From Neoarius graeffei (Eukaryota > Chordata > Actinopteri > Siluriformes > Ariidae): 64,000 nucleotides of DNA. The DNA lies in the NCBI RefSeq assembly GCF_027579695.1, contig NC_083577.1:67305741-67369740 (forward strand). The letters run 5' to 3'. A model generated the notes under the pieces. It saw only the letters and a program-made list of their open reading frames with translations. It made no database searches and was not told the DNA's origin. Position 1 is the first letter of the stretch, and each line of letters starts with the position of its first letter. The translations under genes were made by a program, and so were the position numbers. Shown here piece after piece: positions 36,901 through 40,484 of this stretch.

Positions 36901-39657
36901 TGTGTGACGTAATGCCCTTGACAATACATTTAACCATAATCACAACAAGAACTCTTTCAAGAAAAGTTTCTAAACACTATTTGAAAAATAATGTGTGTCA
37001 AGTTTTTATTTTTGCTGAGTATACTATGCACTGAAAGGCACCGGTAATTATGGATTCTCTTCAGTGAAGAGAATCTGCTTCAGCTGCGCCCCTCAGAAAA
37101 TAGTACTACGCCGGTCACCTCAGAGAATCCATAACTTCAACCGGAGCCTCTCAATGCAGGGTATATTTTTGATACACACGCACTTGTAAGTGACCATGTT
37201 ACCTGTAATGTGGCGAAAACCTTGTGCGGATTTTATTTTTAACACAGTAAAAAGTGATGCTAGGATCTGTGTCCACTTGTAGATTTGTGGTGTGTGTGTG
37301 CATTTAGAGCCATGGCATCGTCAGGAGCTAAAGAGCAGTTCCTCAGGCAGATGGAGCAGATAGTGGAAGGAATTAAACAGAGTCGAATAAAGGTCAATGA
37401 GAGAAACTTTGTACTGCTTCAGATACGTGTGTATTAAAATCTGGTGAAATTTCTGACTTGTTCTTGGTGTTTTAATAATGTGGGGTGTTCTTTAAAAAAC
37501 CCTCCTGTAGATGGAGAAGAAGAAACAGGAAAATAAGATGAGGAGAGACCAGCTTAATGACGAGTATCTGGAACTGCTGGATAAACAGAGACTCTACTTT
37601 AAGACTGTAAAAGACTTTAAAGAGGTGAGAACACTGCACTGCACTTTCTGTAAACTTTGTTTGGCAGTGAAATGCACATGACACCAGGGCCCTCATTTAT
37701 TAACACTGTGTAGAGTTAGAAACCTTTTTTTTTAAATTCATGAAATGTCCTGAGGCACTCTTATGCACAAGCATTATGCAATTAAGGTTAATAAATATAA
37801 ATTCATCTTCATGACTATGTTATAGATTTAGATGGAGGACCTGCTCTTAATTAATCCTATATGGTATTTAAACAACCCTTAAGTTTTCCTGTCATTAAGA
37901 CATTATTTTAATAATGCCGTGGAGAAACAGACAGGGCGGCACGGTGGTGTAGTGGTTAGCGCTGTCGCCTCACAGCAAGAAGGTCCGGGTTCGAGCCCCG
38001 TGGCCGGCGAGGGCCTTTCTGTGTGGAGTTTGCATGTTCTCCCCGTGTCCGCGTGGGTTTTCTCCGGGTGCTCCGGTTTCCCCCACAGTCCAAAGACATG
38101 CAGGTTAGGTTAACTGGTGACTCTAAATTGACTGTAGGTGTGAATGTGAGTGTGAATGGTTGTCTGTGTCTGTGTCAGCCCTGCGATGACCTGGCGACTT
38201 GTCCAGGGTGTACCCCGCCTTTCGCCCGTAGTCAGCTGGGATAGGCTCCAGCTTGCCTGCGACCCTGTAGAACAGGATAAAGCGGCTAGAGATAATGAGA
38301 TGAGAGAAACAGACAGATGGTTTCACAGAGCATGAAGGTTCTAGATTTGAACCTTCTGGCCGACTGGGGGCCTTTCTGCGTGTACCTCAAACAGTTCAAA
38401 GCCATGTGTATTAGGTCATCTGGCTACACTAAATTGCCCATAGGTGCGAGTGGTTATTTGTCTGTGTTAGCCTTGTTATAGATTGGTGACCCTGACTCAT
38501 AAGTTGCATAGATAATGCATCTCATCTCATCATCTGTAGCCGCTTTATCCTGTTCTACAGGGTCGCAGGCAAGCTGGAGCCTATCCCAGCTGACTACGGG
38601 CGAAAGGCGGGGTACACCCTGGACAAGTCGCCAGGTCATCACAGGGCTGACACATAGACACAGACAACCATTCACACTCTCATTCACACCTACGGTCAAT
38701 TTAGAGTCACCAGTTAACCTAACCTGCATGTCTTTGGACTGTGGGGGAAACCGGAGGAAACCCACGCGGACACGGGGAGAACATGCAAACTCCGCACAGA
38801 AAGGCCCTCGCCGGCCACGGGGCTCGAACCCGGACCTTCTTGCTGTGAGGCGACAGCGCTAACCACTACACCACCGTGCCGCCTAGATAATGCATGTTTA
38901 AATCAAATTGTAAGATATTTGATCAACGCTACACTATTGACTGAAATTTTGTACACATTTTACAAACACAGCCCAAGTACTTTTTTTGTGCAGTGTATTT
39001 ATTAACAGGGAATGTTTAGTACAAAGTCACACATCACATTCACATTATCTCTAGCCGCTTTATCCTTCTATAGGGTCGCAGGCAAGCTGGAGCCTATCCC
39101 AGCTGACTACGGGCGAAAGGCGGGGTACACCCTGGACAAGTCGCCAGGTCATCACAGGGCTGACACATAGACACAGACAACCATTCACACTCTCATTCAC
39201 ACCTACGGTCAATTTAGAGTCACCAGTTAACCTAACCTGCATGTCTTTGGACTGTGGGGGAAACCGGAGGAAACCCACGCGGACACGGGGAGAACATGCA
39301 AACTCCGCACAGAAAGGCCCTCGCCGGCCACGGGGCTCGAACCCGGACCTTCTTGCTGTGAGGCGACAGCGCTAACCACTACACCACCGTGCCGCCTAGA
39401 TAATGCATGTTTAAATCAAATTGTAAGATATTTGATCAACGCTACACTATTGACTGAAATTTTGTACACATTTTACAAACACAGCCCAAGTACTTTTTTT
39501 GTGCAGTGTATTTATTAACAGGGAATGTTTAGTACAAAGTAATATAGAATAATAAAACTTAAGCGTTTGTGAGAATATCGGCTTTGCTTCTGTTTTATAG
39601 GAGTGCCGTAAGAACGAAATGCTGCTGTCCAAGCTGAGAGCAAAGGGAGCATCCTGA
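4028..39657 (+). CDS. ccdc93: CCDC93, CCC/Commander complex coiled-coil subunit (23 coding exons)
   Basis: I recognise this protein from family knowledge. CCDC93 forms the CCC complex with CCDC22 and COMMD proteins, and works with Retriever and WASH to recycle membrane cargo from endosomes. Joined exons: 4028-4111, 13355-13468, 13574-13668, 16043-16154, 17123-17221, 20016-20072, 20468-20568, 27495-27531, 28039-28137, 30410-30460, 30584-30670, 32427-32540, 32642-32704, 33990-34063, 34212-34293, 34395-34469, 34743-34814, 34892-35000, 35162-35244, 35674-35711, 37308-37392, 37511-37624, 39601-39657. They total 1902 nt (633 aa), close to the about 630 aa usual for the family, and every phase joins. 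Residues 29-170 form the conserved N-terminal NN-CH-like domain ([26 protein letters not shown]). From about residue 330 to the end the protein is coiled coil, with the signatures [19 protein letters not shown] and [12 protein letters not shown]. All introns are GT-AG except intron 11 (GC-AG, or an alternative GT). The family assignment is very secure; the exon 1 start is inferred. Confidence 0.96.
4270..4440. repeat. LINE-like 3' end fragment
   Basis: CAGTGCCTTTATTGTCACTA followed by GA-rich sequence is the kind of 3'-terminal motif found on antisense fish LINE copies; a similar CTTTATTGTCATT occurs at 62933. A short fragment without coding content. Confidence 0.4.
4853..5228 (+). repeat. 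SINE, full length
   Basis: Flanked by ATCTCAGAT on both sides (target duplication). It lies in CCDC93 intron 1. Confidence 0.92.
5361..5401. repeat. (TA)n microsatellite
   Basis: About 20 TA repeats in CCDC93 intron 1, directly followed by a LINE-like 3' fragment (5430-5660) with AATG repeats. Confidence 0.85.
7867..10012 (+). mobile_element. hAT-like element (CAGGGTTCC ends) with zinc-finger-type ORF remnant
   Basis: Ends CAGGGTTCCCGCG and GTAGGAACCCTG. At 8251-8388 a frame reads [20 protein letters not shown], the same domain type as the ORF at 18684. The rest of the transposase is missing. A Harbinger-like MITE sits inside at 9161-9845. Confidence 0.7.
9161..9845 (+). mobile_element. Harbinger-like MITE, copy 1
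   Basis: TIRs TGCCGCTTTTCCACTAC and TGGCCCTTTTCCACTAC with a 3 bp TAA target duplication, typical of PIF/Harbinger. The ends carry many degenerate GCTGA-rich repeats. An ORF at 9411-9719 ([20 protein letters not shown]...) is shared with copy 2 at 60295. Confidence 0.82.
10046..10680. mobile_element. Harbinger-like MITE with GCTAGCCGCACACTACG ends
   Basis: Perfect TIR GCTAGCCGCACACTACG at both ends, flanked by TAA on each side. 635 bp, no transposase. It lies inside the element at 7611-10990. Confidence 0.8.
11093..12028 (+). pseudogene. Tc1 transposase, broken by in-frame stops
   Basis: Frames 11093-11353, 11522-11704 and 11726-12028 are successive parts of one DD34E transposase. The HTH start reads [20 protein letters not shown]. 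The catalytic residues lie in [22 protein letters not shown] and [12 protein letters not shown]. At least three stop codons interrupt it, so it is inactive. Confidence 0.88.
12690..13062 (-). repeat. SINE, full length
   Basis: Antisense copy near the end of CCDC93 intron 1, flanked by AAGTTCTT on both sides. Confidence 0.9.
13355..13468 (+). CDS. ccdc93: CCDC93 exon 2 (aa 29-66)
   Basis: Acceptor GGTACAG|GTG, donor AAA|GTACGT, phase 0 on both sides. It encodes the start of the conserved domain (VETREDEEQ ... [15 protein letters not shown]). Confidence 0.95.
13574..13668 (+). CDS. ccdc93: CCDC93 exon 3 (aa 67-98)
   Basis: Acceptor TTACAG|GTG, donor AT|GTAAGT, leaving two bases of a split Ile codon. 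It encodes [14 protein letters not shown]...[13 protein letters not shown], one of the most conserved CCDC93 segments. Confidence 0.95.
15000..15078 (+). repeat. SINE/LINE 3' tail fragment
   Basis: GTCACTCTGGATAAGAGCGT followed by CTGTTAAAT is a common fish retroposon 3' tail. Only about 60 bp remains. Confidence 0.4.
15081..15608. mobile_element. Tc1-type MITE (CACTACCATTCAAAAG ends)
   Basis: 528 bp with near-perfect TIRs CACTACCATTCAAAAGTTTG and a TA duplication on both sides. No ORF. Confidence 0.88.
16043..16154 (+). CDS. ccdc93: CCDC93 exon 4 (aa 98-135)
   Basis: Acceptor TTTCAG|C completes the split Ile codon; donor CAG|GTGAAG. It encodes [17 protein letters not shown]...[13 protein letters not shown]. 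Confidence 0.95.
16258..17020 (+). mobile_element. hAT-like element with single zinc finger ORF, TTATTG flanks
   Basis: Ends CAGGGCTGTGAAA and TTTCACAGCCCTG, flanked by TTATTG on both sides. A frame at 16531-16785 reads [20 protein letters not shown], then (after a frameshift near 16610) a C-x2-C-x(n)-H-x4-5-H finger: [14 protein letters not shown]...DHVKGKKH. The rest of the transposase is deleted. Confidence 0.75.
17123..17221 (+). CDS. ccdc93: CCDC93 exon 5 (aa 136-168)
   Basis: Acceptor GCTGCAG|TGG, donor GAG|GTGAGA, phase 0. It encodes [16 protein letters not shown]...SFPE, the end of the N-terminal domain. Confidence 0.95.
17580..18120. repeat. Imperfect direct repeat of about 130 bp
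   Basis: The block CTTCAGCTTGGGGTTCTA...ACCGTGTATAC...CAGGTCTGTC...ACTTCCTGTTTACC occurs at about 17630-17750 and again at about 17960-18085. Between them lies a LINE-like 3' fragment (GCTTTATTGCCAAG at 17757). No coding content. Confidence 0.6.
18684..18899 (+). pseudogene. Zinc-finger-like N-terminal domain of a hAT-associated protein
   Basis: 71 codons. The conserved part reads [18 protein letters not shown], then [20 protein letters not shown]. The C-x2-C pair and the NMG-x3-L motif resemble the BED-type finger of a widespread fish and invertebrate hAT-like family, but the C-terminal His residues are absent or out of frame. It lies directly before the ORF at 18899. Confidence 0.55.
18899..19342 (+). 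CDS. Coiled-coil C-terminal domain of a hAT-associated protein
   Basis: About 147 codons, opening with a GTG at the upstream TAG. It reads [20 protein letters not shown], then a long Lys/Glu-rich coiled coil ([20 protein letters not shown]...). This layout recalls the C-terminus of uncharacterised zinc-finger proteins in fish and cnidarians. I cannot assign a function. It is probably not an independent gene: it lacks an ATG and lies in a different frame from 18684. Confidence 0.5.
   Translation: MAQCIVYDAIQDYGGPLQVPITKDMLKSASAARMRYRNYLEENQRKKLSEEKKRKRKDMEDELDTLRKKCKTLESVIDTLETNADHLSEEAENAKSKEKMAEKVAQANALRSKRKSKKEELIETKKRVGRKDRILQGFEQFLKKKEF
19701..19738. repeat. (AC)n microsatellite
   Basis: About 19 uninterrupted AC units in CCDC93 intron 5. 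Confidence 0.9.
20016..20072 (+). CDS. ccdc93: CCDC93 exon 6 (aa 169-187)
   Basis: A 57 nt exon. Acceptor TTGCAG|GAT, donor TCT|GTGAGT. It encodes [19 protein letters not shown]. Confidence 0.93.
20421..20450. repeat. ccdc93: (TG)n microsatellite at the exon 7 acceptor
   Basis: About 15 TG units end 18 nt before the exon 7 splice acceptor, where a polypyrimidine tract is expected. Confidence 0.85.
20468..20568 (+). CDS. ccdc93: CCDC93 exon 7 (aa 188-221)
   Basis: It encodes [12 protein letters not shown]...[18 protein letters not shown]. The acceptor GTGTAG|GGA is preceded by a (TG)n run and a GC-rich stretch instead of a pyrimidine tract. Donor AG|GTAACA splits the Arg codon. Confidence 0.93.
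21281..21856. mobile_element. CCCTGTGTCC-type MITE, copy 2
   Basis: TCCTGTGTCCGAAATTGCTC to GATTTCGGACACAGGG, 576 bp, inserted in the TTAA MITE. Without ORFs; serves as an uninterrupted reference for the larger copies. Confidence 0.82.
21986..22358 (-). repeat. SINE, full length
   Basis: Antisense copy with flanks TGGACTAATATAT and TGGACTGATGTAT, a slightly diverged target duplication. Confidence 0.9.
23010..24610 (+). mobile_element. Tc1-like transposon, nearly intact (1601 bp)
   Basis: Perfect TIRs starting CAACCCCGATTCCAAAAAAG at both ends and a TA duplication on each side. Full-length for a Tc1 element, with one transposase gene. Confidence 0.92.
23372..24390 (+). pseudogene. Tc1 transposase with one stop and one frameshift
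   Basis: About 340 codons in total. From the ATG at 23372 the frame meets an in-frame TGA at 23441, then stays open from 23465 to 24268. A one-base loss in the A-run near 24240 shifts the frame; the next frame continues to the TAA at 24388 with a normal Tc1 C-terminus. The HTH region, DD34E residues ([31 protein letters not shown]) and GQGRKT motif are all present. Only two lesions, so the copy is fairly young but not active. Confidence 0.92.
24674..26772 (+). mobile_element. hAT-like element with zinc finger ORF, TTATTG flanks, and an inner fragment
   Basis: Ends CAGGGATGAGAATTTTCC and CATTCTCATCCCTG, flanked by TTATTG on both sides. A frame at 26344-26520 encodes a finger ([14 protein letters not shown]...HIKTKKH) like the one in the element at 16258. 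Inside lies part of another hAT-like element from about 24828 (AGTCTCCCGGAAATTCCGGG) that encodes [20 protein letters not shown] at about 25293-25352. Confidence 0.7.
26641..26666. repeat. (TA)n microsatellite
   Basis: A short TA run inside the hAT-like element. Confidence 0.7.
26953..27494 (+). other. End of CCDC93 intron 7, no further element recognised
   Basis: T- and CT-rich sequence with no TIR, SINE or ORF that I recognise. TTCATGCCAAACCATTTCCC (27212-27231) sits between AG and GTAAGT and could be a cryptic exon, but it has no CCDC93 counterpart. Confidence 0.4.
27495..27531 (+). CDS. ccdc93: CCDC93 micro-exon 8 (aa 221-233)
   Basis: Only 37 nt. Acceptor TTGACAG|G completes the Arg codon of exon 7 and gives [13 protein letters not shown]. 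The donor AAA|GTGAGT is followed within about 10 nt by an antisense SINE whose 5' target repeat overlaps the donor flank. Confidence 0.92.
27546..27916 (-). repeat. SINE, full length, next to CCDC93 exon 8 donor
   Basis: Antisense copy whose target duplication AGTATTATATTAT begins inside the GTGAGT donor of exon 8. Confidence 0.92.
28039..28137 (+). CDS. ccdc93: CCDC93 exon 9 (aa 234-266)
   Basis: Acceptor TTTGCAG|CCT, donor GAG|GTCAGT. It encodes the acidic, poorly conserved linker [12 protein letters not shown]...[10 protein letters not shown] between the N-terminal domain and the coiled coils. Confidence 0.9.
28477..29372. mobile_element. TTAA-type MITE (AGTGCATATC ends) with an inserted SINE
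   Basis: The sub-terminal sequences AGTGCATATC and GATATGCACT are inverse and flanked by TTAA on both sides. A different SINE is inserted at 28819. Confidence 0.72.
28819..29006 (+). repeat. Second SINE family, tRNA-derived, poly(A) tail
   Basis: The head GGGGGCGTCGTGGCTCAGGT carries an A box and GGTTCGATTCC a B box. The body is CT-rich (CATTTCCTGTCTCTACACTG), ending CAATAAAAGTGCAAAAAGCC plus A-run. Unrelated in body to the Mermaid-like SINE. Confidence 0.8.
29596..29781. mobile_element. Short MITE with ACAGCAAAATT-like ends
   Basis: ACAGCAAATTTTATG at the left and AATTTTGCTGT at the right are inverse; 186 bp, AT-rich, no ORF. The flanking duplication is unclear. Confidence 0.45.
29782..30409 (+). 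other. CCDC93 intron 9 remainder
   Basis: No TIR, SINE or conserved ORF recognised. 29870-30130 contains CGATTGGTCACT/CGATTTTATCATCGCAAGTA-type sequence that may be an old repeat. Confidence 0.35.
30410..30460 (+). CDS. ccdc93: CCDC93 exon 10 (aa 267-283)
   Basis: A 51 nt exon. Acceptor TTTCCAG|CTC, donor GAG|GTATAG. It encodes [17 protein letters not shown], the start of the helical part. Confidence 0.92.
30584..30670 (+). CDS. ccdc93: CCDC93 exon 11 (aa 284-312), GC donor
   Basis: Acceptor TTGTAG|GGG. It encodes [16 protein letters not shown]...EYAEK. The most likely donor is the non-canonical AAG|GCGAGT. A GT donor 18 nt further on (exon end 30688) would stay in frame and add six residues. 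Confidence 0.85.
30927..32228 (+). mobile_element. hAT-like element with BED-type zinc finger ORF
   Basis: Starts CAGAGGTGCCTACTTG and ends GGGTAGGCATCTCT, flanked by the 8 bp duplication GCCAGATG, the hAT length. A frame at 31245-31515 encodes [20 protein letters not shown], then TQHVN and, in the next frame, [20 protein letters not shown]. This is the N-terminal finger of a hAT transposase; the catalytic part is missing. Confidence 0.8.
32427..32540 (+). CDS. ccdc93: CCDC93 exon 12 (aa 313-350)
   Basis: Acceptor GTGCAG|GCG, donor GAG|GTAAGA, phase 0. It encodes [13 protein letters not shown]...[15 protein letters not shown], the first clear coiled coil. Confidence 0.93.
32642..32704 (+). 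CDS. ccdc93: CCDC93 exon 13 (aa 351-371)
   Basis: Acceptor TTTTAG|ATG, donor GAG|GTAATG. It encodes [20 protein letters not shown] and continues the heptads. Confidence 0.92.
32869..33932. mobile_element. TTAA-type MITE, copy 2 (AGGAGAACTGAAG family)
   Basis: It runs antisense to the copy at 20881, with ends AGTAGAACTGAAGGC and CTTCAATTCTCCT. The terminal TTAA is eroded. A SINE is inserted at 33420. Confidence 0.72.
33420..33794 (-). repeat. SINE, full length
   Basis: Inside the TTAA MITE; both flanks carry TAGGCCGATAAGT. Confidence 0.92.
33940..33987. repeat. ccdc93: (TG)n microsatellite abutting the exon 14 acceptor
   Basis: About 24 TG units run directly into the TAG acceptor of exon 14, with no pyrimidine tract between. 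Confidence 0.9.
33990..34063 (+). CDS. ccdc93: CCDC93 exon 14 (aa 372-396)
   Basis: The acceptor is a (TG)n run of about 48 nt ending directly in TAG|GCC. Donor GG|GTAGTG splits a Gly codon. It encodes [14 protein letters not shown]...EAQADSG. Confidence 0.9.
34212..34293 (+). CDS. ccdc93: CCDC93 exon 15 (aa 396-423)
   Basis: Acceptor CTGCAG|T, donor CGC|GTACGT. It encodes [20 protein letters not shown]...HCR, strongly conserved. Confidence 0.94.
34395..34469 (+). CDS. ccdc93: CCDC93 exon 16 (aa 424-448)
   Basis: Acceptor CTGTAG|GAG; the donor AAG|GTCATT is weak. It encodes [17 protein letters not shown]...DDQK. Confidence 0.92.
34743..34814 (+). CDS. ccdc93: CCDC93 exon 17 (aa 449-472)
   Basis: Acceptor TTTTAG|GAA, donor ATG|GTAAGA. 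It encodes [18 protein letters not shown]...LLM. Intron 17 is only 77 nt. Confidence 0.93.
34892..35000 (+). CDS. ccdc93: CCDC93 exon 18 (aa 473-509)
   Basis: Acceptor CCTGCAG|GCC, donor CAAG|GTGTGT in phase 1. It encodes [20 protein letters not shown]...RFIELYSQ, almost invariant in the family. Confidence 0.95.
35162..35244 (+). CDS. ccdc93: CCDC93 exon 19 (aa 509-536)
   Basis: Acceptor CTCCAG|TT, donor GAG|GTACGA. It encodes [20 protein letters not shown]...LEKE. Confidence 0.95.
35674..35711 (+). CDS. ccdc93: CCDC93 exon 20 (aa 537-549)
   Basis: A 38 nt exon. Acceptor TCTCAG|GTG, donor CA|GTGAGT. It encodes [13 protein letters not shown] with the last Gln codon split. Confidence 0.92.
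35821..36196. mobile_element. MITE-like element with internal palindrome
   Basis: TATATCCCTCATCAAAAAAG and its inverse TTTTTTTGATGAGGAATATA mark the ends. A 29 bp palindrome, TTCATGGTATATCC/TGGATATACCATGAA, lies at 35957-35985. Confidence 0.5.
36206..37021 (-). mobile_element. Tc1-like element, internally deleted
   Basis: ACTCAACAAAAATAAAAACT at the left and the inverse at the right, next to TATA. About 815 bp. The minus strand keeps only the N-terminal transposase region. Confidence 0.72.
36383..36728 (-). pseudogene. Tc1-like transposase N-terminus
   Basis: [20 protein letters not shown] then [20 protein letters not shown] is a helix-turn-helix domain. After a frameshift, [20 protein letters not shown] shows the GRPR motif before the second HTH. 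The catalytic domain is absent. Confidence 0.75.
37024..37165. repeat. Foldback sequence, about 140 bp
   Basis: GGCACCGGTAATTATGGATT and the inverse of GAGAATCCATAACTTCAACC form imperfect arms around a short loop. It directly follows the Tc1 remnant. Confidence 0.5.
37308..37392 (+). CDS. ccdc93: CCDC93 exon 21 (aa 549-577)
   Basis: Acceptor TTTAG|A completes the Gln codon; donor AAG|GTCAAT. It encodes [20 protein letters not shown]...SRIK. Confidence 0.94.
37511..37624 (+). CDS. ccdc93: CCDC93 exon 22 (aa 578-615)
   Basis: Acceptor CTGTAG|ATG, donor GAG|GTGAGA. It encodes [19 protein letters not shown]...TVKDFKE, a highly charged coiled coil. Confidence 0.95.
37934..38305 (+). repeat. SINE, full length
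   Basis: Flanked by GAGAAACAGACAG on both sides. Confidence 0.92.
38518..38885 (-). repeat. SINE in the first unit of a tandem duplication
   Basis: Antisense copy with TAGATAATGCAT on both sides. It lacks the GCACCCGGA present in most copies. Confidence 0.92.
39044..39396 (-). repeat. SINE in the second unit of a tandem duplication
   Basis: It shares the same internal deletion and the same 145 bp downstream flank as the copy at 38518. It therefore arose by duplication rather than a new insertion. Its 3' tail is truncated and differs. Confidence 0.9.
39601..39657 (+). CDS. ccdc93: CCDC93 terminal coding exon 23 (aa 616-633, stop)
   Basis: Acceptor TTATAG|GAG. It encodes [18 protein letters not shown] and ends in TGA, matching the family C-terminus. 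Confidence 0.95.
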   Translation, partial: ECRKNEMLLSKLRAKGAS

Positions 39658-40005
39658 AGATTTTACATGTTCCCCCATTGTTAGAACTGTGGATGGAGAT
39701 ATTTTATATATTTAAAAAAACAAAACGCACTAATATTCCAGGAGGAAGGGTGGTAATAGCATGCACTTCATGGGCCCAGAACTAGATTTGTAGTATCTAA
39801 CCTGTATACATGTAGCTCAGTTGTGTTTTTTTTTTGGTAAAAATCCTATTGACCCATTTCTGAACAGAGGTCTCTTACAGTGCCGAGCATACTTGTACAT
39901 CCGCTTTAACCCACTGAAAATTGTTTAAAACAACCCTAGTGGATCCCCCCCTTTGTTTGTTTTTTTTTAAGTAATGTTTAAATAAATCATGCATTTATCA
40001 GCAGC
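39658..40005 (+). terminator. ccdc93: CCDC93 3' UTR and poly(A) signal
   Basis: Non-repetitive sequence follows the stop codon. AATAAA at 39981-39986 is the first canonical poly(A) signal on the + strand, giving a 3' UTR of about 340 nt. The convergent DDX18 3' UTR starts about 0.1 kb beyond. Confidence 0.65.
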
Positions 40006-40099
40006 AGCTTAAATTCTTATTGAACTCCTGTTACATTTATAAACCTGAAGACAGCTGCTACCGTTACTGAACAATGACTTGTATAAAACGGCTTATTAA

Positions 40100-40338
40100 A
40101 AAGCATCATGGGGTTCTTGAATATTTCTTTAATTAAACCAATACAAAGAAGTCAGGAAAATTCATATACAGAGATTAAAAGGAGGTTCATACAAATCTAG
40201 CATTAGACTTTCCACGCAGTTATGTGACTAGAAATAGACTTAAATTCAGTCTTCCAACAGCTTCTCCGAATACACATACAAAATAAGTAGATCTATCCTA
40301 ACGCATTAAGAGCTTGGGGGGGGGAGGAAGGGTCAAAC
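40100..40338 (-). terminator. ddx18: DDX18 3' UTR and possible poly(A) signal
   Basis: This is non-repetitive sequence after the DDX18 stop. On the minus strand the best candidate signal is the variant AATTAAA (+ strand 40128-40134). No canonical AATAAA lies closer, so the exact cleavage site is uncertain. Confidence 0.4.
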
Positions 40339-40484
40339 TCAGCGGGAGAACTGTCTGCGGTCTCCCCTGCCCTTGTTAACATGTTTGAAGATCTTGGCCT
40401 TATGCACGTTCTTGGATTTTTGGTAGCCGAAGCCTCCACCTCCTCCCCTCTTCTGCAGCTTTACACCTTTACTGCTGTGGACAT
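40339..40484 (-). CDS. ddx18: DDX18 terminal coding exon 14 (aa 611-658, stop)
   Basis: Acceptor CTCTCAG|AT. It encodes [20 protein letters not shown]...[17 protein letters not shown] and ends in TGA. The Gly-rich basic tail is typical of DDX18. Confidence 0.94.

Larger units (their letters stand above)
38514..39540. repeat. 513 bp tandem duplication (SINE plus flank)
   Basis: Sequence from the SINE body to ACAAAGT at 39027 is repeated with an offset of 513 bp to 39540. It ends about 60 bp before CCDC93 exon 23. Confidence 0.9.
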
